DNA of 64,000 nucleotides, from the NCBI GenBank assembly GCA_964652155.1, contig CAZZBK010000003.1, positions 1 to 64,000 of the forward strand, in the 5' to 3' direction. The first letter of the stretch is position 1. The number at the start of each line of letters is the position of its first letter. The translations under genes and the position numbers were made by a program. Below are positions 24,759 through 33,345 of this stretch, piece by piece. Below the pieces are notes generated by a model that worked only from the letters and a program-made list of their open reading frames with translations, was not told the DNA's origin and ran no database searches. Source of the DNA: CAZZBK01 sp964652155. Lineage in GTDB: Bacteria; Planctomycetota; Planctomycetia; Pirellulales; PNKZ01.

Positions 24759-26645
24759 TTATCGCACCAGGGCACCGATCTCTTTGTCCAGATCCGTGAT
24801 GTGGACGCTGCGCTTCGCAACCTTGCCTTGCTTGTCGATCAGCAGCATCGTGGGCACCTGCACTATGCCCAACTGGTTGGCCAGATTGCTGTCCATCCCA
24901 CCGGCCTCCCACAGTTGCGTCCACGGGAGCTTGGTGGCCTGCATAAAGTTCTTGGCCAACTGCACGTCGTCGTCCAAGTTGATCCCCACCAGGACGACGT
25001 CCTTGGCGTACTTAGCTTGCAACTGGAGCAACTGCAACGACTCGGTCTGGAACGGCACGCACCAACTTGCCCAGTAGTGCAGCACGACGACCTTGCCCGT
25101 CGTCTTGGACAAATCGAACGTCTTATTGTCGATCGTCGAACTCTTGAGCGCGAGCGGTCGGCCGACGCTCTGCAGGCGCGCGATCGCCCCTTGGCTTTTC
25201 TTGACCGGCGCTAAACTGGCCGGAAAAGCCGCCGCCTTTTTATACTCATCGAGCGCGGCGCTCTCATTGCTGGCAAACTCCTCGGCCACGCCGAGTTGCA
25301 AGTGCGCCTCGGCCGCGTCGTCGGTTTGGCCGTAGGTCGTGACGAACGCCTTGAGCGACGCGAGCCACTCCTTCTGAATCGCGTCGTAGTTGGCGTTGGG
25401 CTGCTGGAGCTTGGAATAGTAGTCGGCCGTCATGTGACGATAGAGCGTGTACGCGGCCAAGTCGGTTTCCTTGCTCGTCGCAAACTTTTCCGACAAACTC
25501 TTGAGCCGCTCGATGCCGCCGGGGTAGTTGCCCGACTGCGCCGCGACACTCACCGTGTCGGCCAATTGCTTGTACCAAGTCTCGCGCTCGCGCGCCGTCG
25601 AGGCCTCGGCCAATTGCTCCAAAACACCAGCCCGCTCGGCGTTCAGGGCATGCACGTCCGCGCCGGTCGCCTTGGCGATTTTGGCATCAATCTCCTCAAT
25701 TTGCTTGAGGTGCTTGGTGATTAACGCTTGGTTGTCGCCACCGCCGCCGGGCAGAGGAGGCGTATCGCCGCTGCCACGTCCGGTGAACAGCAAGTTCTCG
25801 CCGGGCACCAATCGCCAGCCCTGATCGACCTTCACCAGCATGCCCACCGGCAACTGCTCGTTCTTCCCTTCGTAGTCGACCATGGCAAGTACGTTCTCGT
25901 ACACGAGCACGTCTTTGGTCGAGCCGTCGGTGCCAATCGGCACCATGCCCGGCATCGCGCCTCCAAAACCGAGCCACTTGAGTTTCGTGCCGGCCGATGC
26001 GAACCGCGCCTCGGGCGACTTGTCGGACGAGAGCGCCGTCTGGAACCGTTCCTTGGCGTTGTCGATCGCCTTGGCGAGCACGCCCGACTGATCCGTGCCC
26101 AGCCCCAACGCTTTGAGTTCTTCGCTCTTGAGCAACAACCGCGCGTATCGATTCACGTCGCGCTGGGCCACGGCGGCCGCAACCTCGGCGCTCACTTCCT
26201 CGGCCGAGATGAACCGCCACTCATCGATCTTGCCGTCTTCGTCCTTGTCGAGACCCCAACGGGCTCCGCCCATGTGCAGCCAGCGGTACTGGTCGGCCTT
26301 GCCGTTGTTGTTGGCGTCGATATCGCGATACACTTCGACCCCGGCCAGAAAGTAGCTCCACTGGTCGACGACCCCGTCAGCGTTGGTGTCGAGAAAGCGG
26401 CGGAGGATCTGCCCTTGAGCATCGCGAATGACCCAACCGCTCTTGCCGTCGAACGTATCGGTCTTGATCGAGAGCTTGCTGATCTCGCTCGCGGCGGGCT
26501 TGTCGTAGTCGACGTCTTTCTGCACCGGAGTGAGCTTGAGGGCATACTCGACTTCGGGGGCTGCCGCCCAAACCGCACCACCATACGAGGCTGCTAGCAC
26601 CGCCAGGGCCTCACCCATCCGTCGCGCCGATGTCCGTCGCAGCAT
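24759..26645 (-). CDS. Exported protein with EF-hand-like repeats and C-terminal TlpA-type thioredoxin fold
   Basis: A 628-residue protein. ATG at 26645 follows GGAGG by 9 bases and opens a signal peptide (about 1-30). Residues about 65-125 contain three calcium-loop-like repeats: DTNADGVVD, DANNNGKAD and DKDEDGKID. A coiled or TPR-like helical middle follows (about 270-480). The last 145 residues are a TlpA/ResA-like thioredoxin fold with VVVLHYWASWCVPFQTESLQLL and IVQVPTMLLIDKQG (cis-Pro loop). The active site is C-V-P-F: the second cysteine is missing. Ordinary disulphide reduction is therefore unlikely; it may bind partners or use one cysteine. It is predicted periplasmic. Confidence 0.85.
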   Translation of the reverse strand: MLRRTSARRMGEALAVLAASYGGAVWAAAPEVEYALKLTPVQKDVDYDKPAASEISKLSIKTDTFDGKSGWVIRDAQGQILRRFLDTNADGVVDQWSYFLAGVEVYRDIDANNNGKADQYRWLHMGGARWGLDKDEDGKIDEWRFISAEEVSAEVAAAVAQRDVNRYARLLLKSEELKALGLGTDQSGVLAKAIDNAKERFQTALSSDKSPEARFASAGTKLKWLGFGGAMPGMVPIGTDGSTKDVLVYENVLAMVDYEGKNEQLPVGMLVKVDQGWRLVPGENLLFTGRGSGDTPPLPGGGGDNQALITKHLKQIEEIDAKIAKATGADVHALNAERAGVLEQLAEASTARERETWYKQLADTVSVAAQSGNYPGGIERLKSLSEKFATSKETDLAAYTLYRHMTADYYSKLQQPNANYDAIQKEWLASLKAFVTTYGQTDDAAEAHLQLGVAEEFASNESAALDEYKKAAAFPASLAPVKKSQGAIARLQSVGRPLALKSSTIDNKTFDLSKTTGKVVVLHYWASWCVPFQTESLQLLQLQAKYAKDVVLVGINLDDDVQLAKNFMQATKLPWTQLWEAGGMDSNLANQLGIVQVPTMLLIDKQGKVAKRSVHITDLDKEIGALVR

Positions 26646-26827
26646 GGAACCCATCCTCCACAAGAGATAACGTCCGGCGATCGTTCGGCCGGGGTGGGGT
26701 CTCGGTCGAGACCGTTCATTCGCCCCTATTTTCGGCCAGCGGGCCCAAAAAGCATCAGCCGAAAGTCGGATTTTTCCGATTCTCGCGGTTTTGAGCCCCG
26801 CGATGCCCACCGAGTTGGCCGGGGGAT

Positions 26828-26855
26828 TTGACAGCCCTCGACTGGGCCTTAAAAT
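26828..26855 (+). promoter_or_regulatory. Promoter of the tRNA-Ile/tRNA-Ala transcript
   Basis: TTGACA (26828-26833) and TAAAAT (26850-26855), spaced by 16 bases, form a near-consensus sigma-70 promoter. Transcription would start near 26862, about 38 bases before tRNA-Ile. Confidence 0.8.
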
Positions 26856-26899
26856 GGCTAGTTCCCCTACGGGGACAAGTTTTGGGTTCTCGGTCATGA

Positions 26900-26973
26900 G
26901 CGCACATAGCTCAGTTGGTTAGAGCGCCACCCTGATAAGGTGGAGGTCCCAAGTTCGAATCTTGGTGTGCGTA
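26900..26973 (+). tRNA. tRNA-Ile (anticodon GAT)
   Basis: A 74-nt cloverleaf. Acceptor GCGCACA pairs with TGTGCGT (one G-T). The anticodon stem CCACC/GGTGG encloses CTGATAA, giving GAT. The T-loop is GTTCGAATC. No CCA is encoded. A strong promoter lies just upstream. Confidence 0.96.
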
Positions 26974-27044
26974 CTGGAAAAACAGCGGAAAGCGGAACGC
27001 GGATGGCCGCTCGACCGCCTCGGAAGGTCTCCCCCGCGAGACAA

Positions 27045-27110
27045 CCCTTCAGCGAGCCATTGGGCCTTCAGCCCTTCAGCGAGCCATTGGGCCTTCAACG
27101 AGCCATTGGG
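27045..27110 (+). repeat. 27-bp direct repeat between the tRNA genes
   Basis: The unit CCCTTCAGCGAGCCATTGGG plus CCTTCAG occurs at 27045-27071 and 27072-27098 with one change. A partial third copy (CGAGCCATTGGG) follows at 27099-27110. It lies in the 232-base spacer between tRNA-Ile and tRNA-Ala; no gene is present there. Confidence 0.85.
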
Positions 27111-27205
27111 GAGCGAGCCTTTGGGCGAACCGTCGAACGATGACGATGCCGTGGGGTTCGCTTTCGAGTCCCCGAGTTTCGTTTTCCGCGTGTAGGTTGA
27201 TTATC

Positions 27206-27278
27206 GGGGACGTAGCTCAATTGGGAGAGCACTAGCTTTGCAAGCTAGGGGTTGAGGGTTCGATCCCCTTCGTCTCCA
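27206..27278 (+). tRNA. tRNA-Ala (anticodon TGC)
   Basis: A 73-nt cloverleaf. Acceptor GGGGACG pairs with CGTCTCC (one G-T). The anticodon loop TTTGCAA gives TGC. The T-arm is GGTTCGATCCC. No CCA is encoded. With tRNA-Ile it forms the pair normally found in the 16S-23S spacer, but no rRNA lies nearby. Confidence 0.96.
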
Positions 27279-27291
27279 CTTTAAGACCCCA

Positions 27292-27325
27292 GGAGACACC
27301 CGTTGACCCCGGGTGGTTTCTTTTG
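27292..27325 (+). terminator. Probable terminator of the tRNA transcript
   Basis: Fourteen bases after tRNA-Ala, ACACCCG and CGGGTGGT form a short GC-rich stem, followed by TTTCTTTTGTCTTC. The stem has one mismatch, but position and T-rich tail support termination. Confidence 0.55.
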
Positions 27326-28292
27326 TCTTCATAACGACTTGCGGCGTTCAATCGCGGGTCGCGGGCGTCGCTCCGCTCGTGTGCCGTTTTGACAGGAAGT
27401 GTCTTCGATTTGCACCGAAAGTCAGGGTTTGGTGCAAGCGGCGAAGCCCGCATATCGTCGGTGCCCGTTGCCCTTACGGCAATTCGTTGTGATTGCGAGC
27501 CCGTCGACAATGGCAATGATGGCAACGATTCAACCGCTCCGCCCACGTCTAAGAGCTTCGAGGGTAAATAATAAAGGGGCAGAACGATTATCTTGACAAG
27601 TCGCGGACAGGGACAGGTCCAGTACGTCGCGCTCGCCAACAGCGGTTCGCAGCAAATCGCCACCGATCCGCCGGGCCGCAGCACCTCGACGACCTTCGAC
27701 GCCCTCGATCGGGCGATCTAGTCGACCGATCCCAGCGGGGCCACCACCCGCACCACCTGACAACCCGACGACGTCGGAATAGGTTTCGCTCGGCAAGCAG
27801 CTCTTCTTCGATCCGCGTCTCTCCGGCGACAACAGCATGAGCTCCGTTTCCTAGCGTCAATCATGGCCTTGGAATCGACCTCCTCGCATTTCGATTTTTT
27901 TGACCTCTGCGCGTCACCGAGCCCCGGCGAGCATCGCTCGGTCGATCATCGGAGCCGCAAGAACAGGCGGGCTTGCCGGGCTGCGCGGCCGCCTGAACGA
28001 GCCCAAAATCCTCGCAAATCGTCACTCTGGCCTCGGCCGTTTTGCTCTTGGGCCCGGCATGCGGTAAACTGGTCGTAGAGCGTCTAACAATATGGCGACG
28101 GAGCGGGGGGGCAGCCCATTTTTCTGGCAGCCCTCGAAAAATTGGGACCGTCCCCAGCCCTGTTGTTAAACGCTCTCAAGAGAAGCGTTACCCCCGTCCT
28201 GCACGCGGCTCGCGAGCCATTCGGCTGAGGCGCGCGGGCAGGACCGTAACCGAGCGCAACACGTTCTTGCGAGGAGGCGAGGTAGATCGACC
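27326..28292. other. 967-base gap with gene remnants
   Basis: Between tRNA-Ala and the pseudokinase gene no intact gene is evident. It contains an RHS/YD-repeat fragment (27600-27850) and, near 28120-28155, the string AAAAATTGGGACCGTCCC. I have a memory of similar strings near REP-like elements in other genomes but cannot verify this. The stretch looks like decayed mobile or accessory DNA beside a tRNA. Confidence 0.5.
27600..27850 (+). pseudogene. Remnant of an RHS/YD-repeat protein gene
   Basis: From 27665 the frame reads DPPGRSTSTTFDALDRAI, a stop, then STDPSGATTRTT and another stop. This is the YD-repeat rhythm (DPLGRxTxTTYDALDRxxxxTDPxGxTTxxxY) of RHS proteins. The upstream frame (VQYVALANSGSQQIAT) is open and continuous with it. 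At least two in-frame stops and no start mean it cannot make a full protein. Intact RHS proteins are very large secreted or surface toxins and adhesins. This is a small leftover. Confidence 0.6.
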
Positions 28293-31200
28293 ATGTCGAT
28301 GACCATTGCACAGTTCTGGAAGCTGGTCGCGGAAAGCCAACTCATGTCCGCCGACGACGTGAGCAAACTCTCCGCCGAGTTCAACCGGCTGCACGCACAA
28401 CCAACTCCGACCGTCGACCAACTCGTCAAATGGCTGGTCGGCTCCAAGATTACTCCCTACCAGGCCAAGGTGCTGCTCAGCGGTCGAGCCGGCCCGTTCA
28501 ATTATGGCGACTACCAGATTTTTGACCGCGTCGAAGGGGGCCGCGGCGCGATGTTATTCCGCGCCGTGCATCGCGCCACGATGCACCGTGTCTGTCTGTT
28601 CTTTTTGTCGGGGCCCCAGGCGCAAGACCCGCAGTTCATCAGCACGCTCAACCAGCAAACCCTTGCGGCCAACGCCAGCTCGCAAGGTCAGACCCATCTG
28701 GCGCGCTGCTACCATCTGGTCGACGACGGCGCGTACAAGTTTATCGTGCTTGAGGACCTGGCCAGCAAACGGCTTGATCGCCAACTCTCCACCCAAGGCG
28801 CGCTCAGCACCGTCGAGGCCTGCCGCATCGTGCGGCAAATTGCCGCCGGCCTCGCCGCGCTACACATGTCGGGCGAGGCGCACGGCCGAGTTTGTCCCGC
28901 CAACATCGCGCTCGACAGCAACCACCAAGCCAAGCTGCTCGGCTTCCCGCTCGACCGCAACGTGTTCGAGCCGGCGATGCCGCTTGAAGACGAGTTGGCC
29001 ATCGGCAAAGACACGCCCCCCGAGGTCGACTACGCCGCGCCCGAGTCGTTTGCCCAAATGCCGGTCAGCGATCCGACGTGCGATGTGTACGCGCTGGGTT
29101 GCACGCTGTATCACCTGCTCTCCGGCCGGCCACCGTTTTCTGGCGGCGAAGCCAAGCAGAAGCAGCCACGCCACGCCAGCGAACAGCCGCGCCCGCTGCC
29201 TGAGTTGAATCCGCAAATTCCGCAGCCGCTCGCCAAGATCGTCAACTACATGTTGGCCAAAGACCCGGAGATGCGCTTTCAACAAATGTCGACGGTGATC
29301 GACAAGCTCGCGCCATTCGCGGGCCCCGACAGCGCGCCGCCGGCCCCGTCAACGCGCAGCCAGGCTTACGAGAAGTGGCTGCAAAAGCTGGTCCCCACTG
29401 CGAGCCAGAAGCCAACACCCAAGCCGGCACCGGTCACCGCCACCACCACAGCTCCGGCTGCCGCGCCGCTGATGGCCACGGCGGTCATCGCGCCAGCCTC
29501 AGGGGTGGCGACAATGGCTCAGCCAATGCGCGCCATGCCGGTCTCGCCGATGATGGGGTCCGCCCCGATGATGGCGCAGGCGGTCACCAGCCCCGTCATG
29601 AGCGCGCCCCCCGTGATGGCCGCCGCGCCGCGCGCCGCGCAGCCCCAAGGGGGCGCGTCCGTCGCGGTCAGCGCCGAGCCCGAGCTCAATGGCTTGGCGA
29701 GCATCGGCGCAGCCAGCGCGCCGCGCAAACGCCGCAAGAGCACGGCCATGCCGCTCATCATCGGCCTCGTGCTGCTCGGTGTGGCGGGGGGCGGCTACTA
29801 CTATGTCAAGAAATCGAGCGGCAAAGTCGTCGCCGCCGGCAAGACCCCTGCCGAGATTGCCGCCGAGAACATGAAGCGGATCATGGAGTCGGAAGGCAAA
29901 AGCTCCAGCGGCAAACAGCCCGCCAAGGACGACAAGGGGGCGAAGGCCGCGGTGACCAAAGCGCCGCCGACCGACGTGCTGTCCGAGGACGACCCGCGCG
30001 AGAAAATCTTTGCGCTCGACAAGCAAGACGCGGTCTGGACCGCCCCGACCGGCGGCAAGCCGCTCGAACTGCGCTATCTGCCCCCCGGCACCCCGGCCAT
30101 CGTCGTCTTGCGCCCCGCCGACATCATGAAGCATCCCGAGGCGGCCAAGCTGCTCGACAACCGCGTGCTCGGCAGCATTGCGCCGTGGTTCCAGAACGAT
30201 ATCGCGGCCGAGACCGGCGTGCCGCTCGATCAGATCGAGCAGGTCATGGTCTCGTTCATCGACAACGGCTCCGCGCCCCCCACGCGGGCTTACGTGGTTC
30301 GCACTCTGCAATCGGTCGGCAGCGACGCGCAGGTCGACGCCTGGGGCAAGCCCGAACCGCAGGCACTGGGCGACAAGGTCTACTTTGCCAAAGACGGCAA
30401 GGCGTTTTTTATCGATCCCAAGAGTGACAGCCGACTGCTGGTCATCGGCCCCGAGGCGGCGCTCAAGGACGTGCTCGGCGGCGACGGCACGGCAATTTTG
30501 CCCCCCGCGATCGAATCGATGCTCAAGGTCACCGACTCGGCCCGCATGTTGACCTGCCTGTTCGTACCGGGCTTCGTGCTCGACCGGGGGAAGCCGACAC
30601 TCTCGGGCCCCGGCACCATCTTGCGCGAACCGCTCACATGGCTCATGGAGTACGACCCGGTCAAGCAGCATCCGCGGTCGGTCGTGTTCAGCGCGCATCT
30701 CGGCGCGGCGACGTTTCTCGAACTGCGATTGAACGACCCCGAGGTGGGCCCACAAACGCAAGGGGCCGCCGTCGCCATGAAGGCCCGCGTCGATTCGCTC
30801 TTCGACAAGTACAAGGCCTACACCGCGTCGTTGCGACGCTCGATGTCGGACTACAGCGCCCCGCTGCTGTTCGATCACTTTGGCGACATCGTCAAACTGA
30901 CGCAGAATTTTGTCCGCATCGGCACCATGGACAAACAGATCGTCGCCCGGGTCTATCTACCGTCGACCGGCGCGCATAACCTGGCGCTCGGCTCGTACCT
31001 CTGCCTAGTCGAGAATCCCAACAGCGGTGTGTCAAGTGGCGCGATTGGCGTGACCCCAGCGAATGGCGGCGGCGGAAAACCGACCGCCACCGGCGCGCTG
31101 GCCAAGATGCAAAAGCCGACCACGCTCATGTTCGATCGCAATCCGTTCGAGGTGGCCGTGAAATTGCTCAGCGAGGATATCGGCGTGCCGATCATCATCA

Positions 31201-31433
31201 TGGGGACCGATTTGCAGATCGAAGGCATTACGAAGAACCAGTCGATGGCCCTGATGGAAGAGAACAAGCCGGCCATGGACATCCTCAAGGCCATCCTGAT
31301 CAAAGCCAACCCGGCCGGCAAGCTCGTGTACCTGGTCAAGAAAAACGCCGAGGGGGAAGAGGAACTGCACATCACCACGCGCAAGGCGGTCGGCGAGCGC
31401 AAAGAGACATTAACGCCCGATCAGGTTAAATAG
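28293..31433 (+). CDS. Membrane pseudokinase with extracytoplasmic C-terminal domain
   Basis: A 1046-residue protein. Residues about 75-350 have a Ser/Thr-kinase fold (VYALGCTLYHLLSGRPPFSGG, MLAKDPEMRFQQM) but lack the catalytic parts. The beta-3 Lys region is CLFFLSG, the HRDLKPxN loop is HGRVCPANI with no catalytic Asp, and DFG is replaced by GFP. A Pro/Ala/Met-rich linker leads to a membrane helix (about 485-504, MPLIIGLVLLGVAGGGYYYV). About 540 extracytoplasmic residues follow. They end in a domain (about 950-1035) like an STN fold (NPFEVAVKLLSEDIGVPIII...). ATG follows GAGG-rich sequence. It is paired with the next gene, which also carries STN-like domains. Confidence 0.85.
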   Translation: MSMTIAQFWKLVAESQLMSADDVSKLSAEFNRLHAQPTPTVDQLVKWLVGSKITPYQAKVLLSGRAGPFNYGDYQIFDRVEGGRGAMLFRAVHRATMHRVCLFFLSGPQAQDPQFISTLNQQTLAANASSQGQTHLARCYHLVDDGAYKFIVLEDLASKRLDRQLSTQGALSTVEACRIVRQIAAGLAALHMSGEAHGRVCPANIALDSNHQAKLLGFPLDRNVFEPAMPLEDELAIGKDTPPEVDYAAPESFAQMPVSDPTCDVYALGCTLYHLLSGRPPFSGGEAKQKQPRHASEQPRPLPELNPQIPQPLAKIVNYMLAKDPEMRFQQMSTVIDKLAPFAGPDSAPPAPSTRSQAYEKWLQKLVPTASQKPTPKPAPVTATTTAPAAAPLMATAVIAPASGVATMAQPMRAMPVSPMMGSAPMMAQAVTSPVMSAPPVMAAAPRAAQPQGGASVAVSAEPELNGLASIGAASAPRKRRKSTAMPLIIGLVLLGVAGGGYYYVKKSSGKVVAAGKTPAEIAAENMKRIMESEGKSSSGKQPAKDDKGAKAAVTKAPPTDVLSEDDPREKIFALDKQDAVWTAPTGGKPLELRYLPPGTPAIVVLRPADIMKHPEAAKLLDNRVLGSIAPWFQNDIAAETGVPLDQIEQVMVSFIDNGSAPPTRAYVVRTLQSVGSDAQVDAWGKPEPQALGDKVYFAKDGKAFFIDPKSDSRLLVIGPEAALKDVLGGDGTAILPPAIESMLKVTDSARMLTCLFVPGFVLDRGKPTLSGPGTILREPLTWLMEYDPVKQHPRSVVFSAHLGAATFLELRLNDPEVGPQTQGAAVAMKARVDSLFDKYKAYTASLRRSMSDYSAPLLFDHFGDIVKLTQNFVRIGTMDKQIVARVYLPSTGAHNLALGSYLCLVENPNSGVSSGAIGVTPANGGGGKPTATGALAKMQKPTTLMFDRNPFEVAVKLLSEDIGVPIIIMGTDLQIEGITKNQSMALMEENKPAMDILKAILIKANPAGKLVYLVKKNAEGEEELHITTRKAVGERKETLTPDQVK

Positions 31434-31470
31434 CCCAACCGCTCGCGCTCGTCCCATCGGACCCACCACC

Positions 31471-33318
31471 GTGGCTGACTTTATCACGCTCGTCTGCACC
31501 ACCTGCCGCACGCGGCTTAAGGTGCGCGATCAGTCGGCCATCGGACAGATCCATGCCTGTCCCAAGTGCGGCAGCATGGTCCACGTGACCTCTCCGGGCG
31601 AGACGAGCCCAATTGCCGCGCGTGCCGCCGCCGTGTCGACCGCGATCGAGACGCCTCCGTCGGCTTCACCCACTCCACAGCCGACCGAGCCGTCGCTGGA
31701 ACAGCCTGCGCTCGCCGATGCTCCAGCACTGCTCGCGCCCCCCGCGCCGGTACCGTCGTTGTTTACGCAACCGTGGTTCGCCTGGGCCTGCGTGCCGCTC
31801 TCGGCCGTGTTCTCGGCCTGGCTGGTCTGGACGTGGAGCCACAGCGCTGCCGAGCCGGTCATCGCCGAGTTGCCCGAGCCGCCGGTGGTCATCGAGTCGG
31901 CGCCGTTGCCTGCCCCCGCACAGCCTGCCCCCGCACAGCCTGCCCCCGCGGCGGCCGTCGCCGCGCCACTACCCGTTGAGCCACCCAAGCGCGTCGAGCC
32001 TGCGCCAACACCGTTGCCCAGTGCTCTCGCCGCTCCTGTTGCTCCTCCACTCCCCCCCTCCTCTGCTCCTCCGCCTGTTCCCACTCCCGTCTCGCCTTCG
32101 TCTCCGGTCTCTTCCAGCAAGCTCCCGGCGAGCGACTCGTTGCCGACGGTCGTCAAGCCGCCTGAGGCTAATCCACCCGCACCCAAGCCGGCGGCGTCAA
32201 CCACTCCGGCTGCTACGACCGAGGGTCCGCAGCCCGTCACGTCGGTCGCGCTCCCCGAGTTGCCGCCGATCGACATCCCGGCCCGCCTGCAAGACGAGTT
32301 GGCCTCGATCCAGATTCCGCAGGCCTCGCTGTACGAGTTTCTCGCTCTGCTGAGTCGCGCGACCACCTTGCCAATCAGCTACGACTTAGCGACCATCGAG
32401 CGCTCGGGCAGCCGGTTGAGCGACCCGATCTCGGTCAAGAAATTCAACATCAAGGTCGAGGAGTTGCTGCGGAGCGTGTTGGCCGAGCGGAGCTTGGACT
32501 TCGTGGTCCGCAACCAGCAGGTGCTCATCACGACCGAGGGGGAACACCCGACCGCGCCGGTCACGGTCCGGCACGCGCTCACGGGCTTCCCGGCCGAACA
32601 GGCGGCGTCGCTCGTCGAGTTGGTGCAGAAAATCATCGCGCCGCAGGAATGGAACGACGGGGGTGGCGCGGGCAAGCTGACGATCGAGGATCAGAAGCTC
32701 GTGGCCGTGCAACGCGCCGAGTTGCAATGGGAAGTGGCGGAGCTGCTCGACAAGCTGCGGCTGGCCCGGCAGCAGAAGCCGCTCGCCCCGCACTCGACCC
32801 TGACACCGCGTCACGCCCGCGCCACGGCCGCGCTACAACGCGGCGTGCAGGTCAACTTTCCCAGCGCCGTGTCGCTGGGCCAGGTCATCGATCATTTGGC
32901 GAAAACGCAGGAACTGCTCATCGTTTACGATCGCGCGGCCCTGACCGCGGCGGGACGGAGCCCCGCCTCGACCGTGTCGCTGGTCTGTCAAAACAAGTCG
33001 CTCTCGGCCGCGTTTGTGTCGCTGCTCGAGCCGCTCGGCCTTGAGCTGGTCGTGTTCGACGAGCAGGTTCTGGAAATCACCTCGCAACGCGCCGCGGCCG
33101 AACGGCTGCGCGTCGAACTCTACCCTTGGAAGGCCGATGATGACAGCGAGTCGCGGCTGCAAGCGCTCCGCGAACAACTCGCCGAGGTCAAATGGAGCGA
33201 CAACGGCTCTCAAGGGACCATCGCCGTCGATCGCCACACGCCCTACCTGATCGTGCGCCACAATCAGGCCGTGCAGCGGCGCGTCGCCGACTGGCTCGCG
33301 AAACACGCCCCGCGCTAA
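31471..33318 (+). CDS. Zinc-ribbon membrane protein with two STN-like domains
   Basis: A 615-residue protein starting with GTG, 37 bases after the pseudokinase gene. The N-terminus holds a zinc ribbon (LVCTTCRTRLKVRD...ACPKCGS). One membrane helix follows (about 98-118, FAWACVPLSAVFSAWLVWTW), then a Pro/Ala-rich linker including a 15-bp DNA repeat near 31909-31950 (PAPAQ units). The exported part has two secretin/TonB short N-terminal-like units. The first is at about 270-350 (IPQASLYEFLALLSRATTLPISYD). The second is at about 450-530 (FPSAVSLGQVIDHLAKTQELLIVYD). The function is unknown. Sharing this fold with its neighbour suggests they interact across the membrane. Confidence 0.8.
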   Translation: MADFITLVCTTCRTRLKVRDQSAIGQIHACPKCGSMVHVTSPGETSPIAARAAAVSTAIETPPSASPTPQPTEPSLEQPALADAPALLAPPAPVPSLFTQPWFAWACVPLSAVFSAWLVWTWSHSAAEPVIAELPEPPVVIESAPLPAPAQPAPAQPAPAAAVAAPLPVEPPKRVEPAPTPLPSALAAPVAPPLPPSSAPPPVPTPVSPSSPVSSSKLPASDSLPTVVKPPEANPPAPKPAASTTPAATTEGPQPVTSVALPELPPIDIPARLQDELASIQIPQASLYEFLALLSRATTLPISYDLATIERSGSRLSDPISVKKFNIKVEELLRSVLAERSLDFVVRNQQVLITTEGEHPTAPVTVRHALTGFPAEQAASLVELVQKIIAPQEWNDGGGAGKLTIEDQKLVAVQRAELQWEVAELLDKLRLARQQKPLAPHSTLTPRHARATAALQRGVQVNFPSAVSLGQVIDHLAKTQELLIVYDRAALTAAGRSPASTVSLVCQNKSLSAAFVSLLEPLGLELVVFDEQVLEITSQRAAAERLRVELYPWKADDDSESRLQALREQLAEVKWSDNGSQGTIAVDRHTPYLIVRHNQAVQRRVADWLAKHAPR

Positions 33319-33345
33319 CGCTGCTCGCCACGAACGGACATCCCC

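Noticed and set aside
27045..27110. Direct repeats between the tRNAs considered as a CRISPR or an attachment site
   Set aside because: The units abut without spacers and do not copy either tRNA end. No integrase gene is present.
27232..27684. Minus-strand 150-codon frame ending in KGIEPSTPSLQS
   Set aside because: The end is the antisense of tRNA-Ala. This peptide is a frequent artefact of tRNA-Ala genes and no family or ribosome-binding site supports it.
28100..28292. Complete insertion sequence near AAAAATTGGGACCGTCCC
   Set aside because: No transposase frame and no matching inverted end or target duplication are visible.
28293..29350. Active Ser/Thr kinase
   Set aside because: The fold is kept but beta-3 Lys, catalytic Asp and DFG are all replaced, so I call it a pseudokinase.
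29499..30878. 459-codon minus-strand frame opposite the pseudokinase gene
   Set aside because: Low-complexity His/Arg/Gly composition typical of antisense translation; no start signal and no domain.
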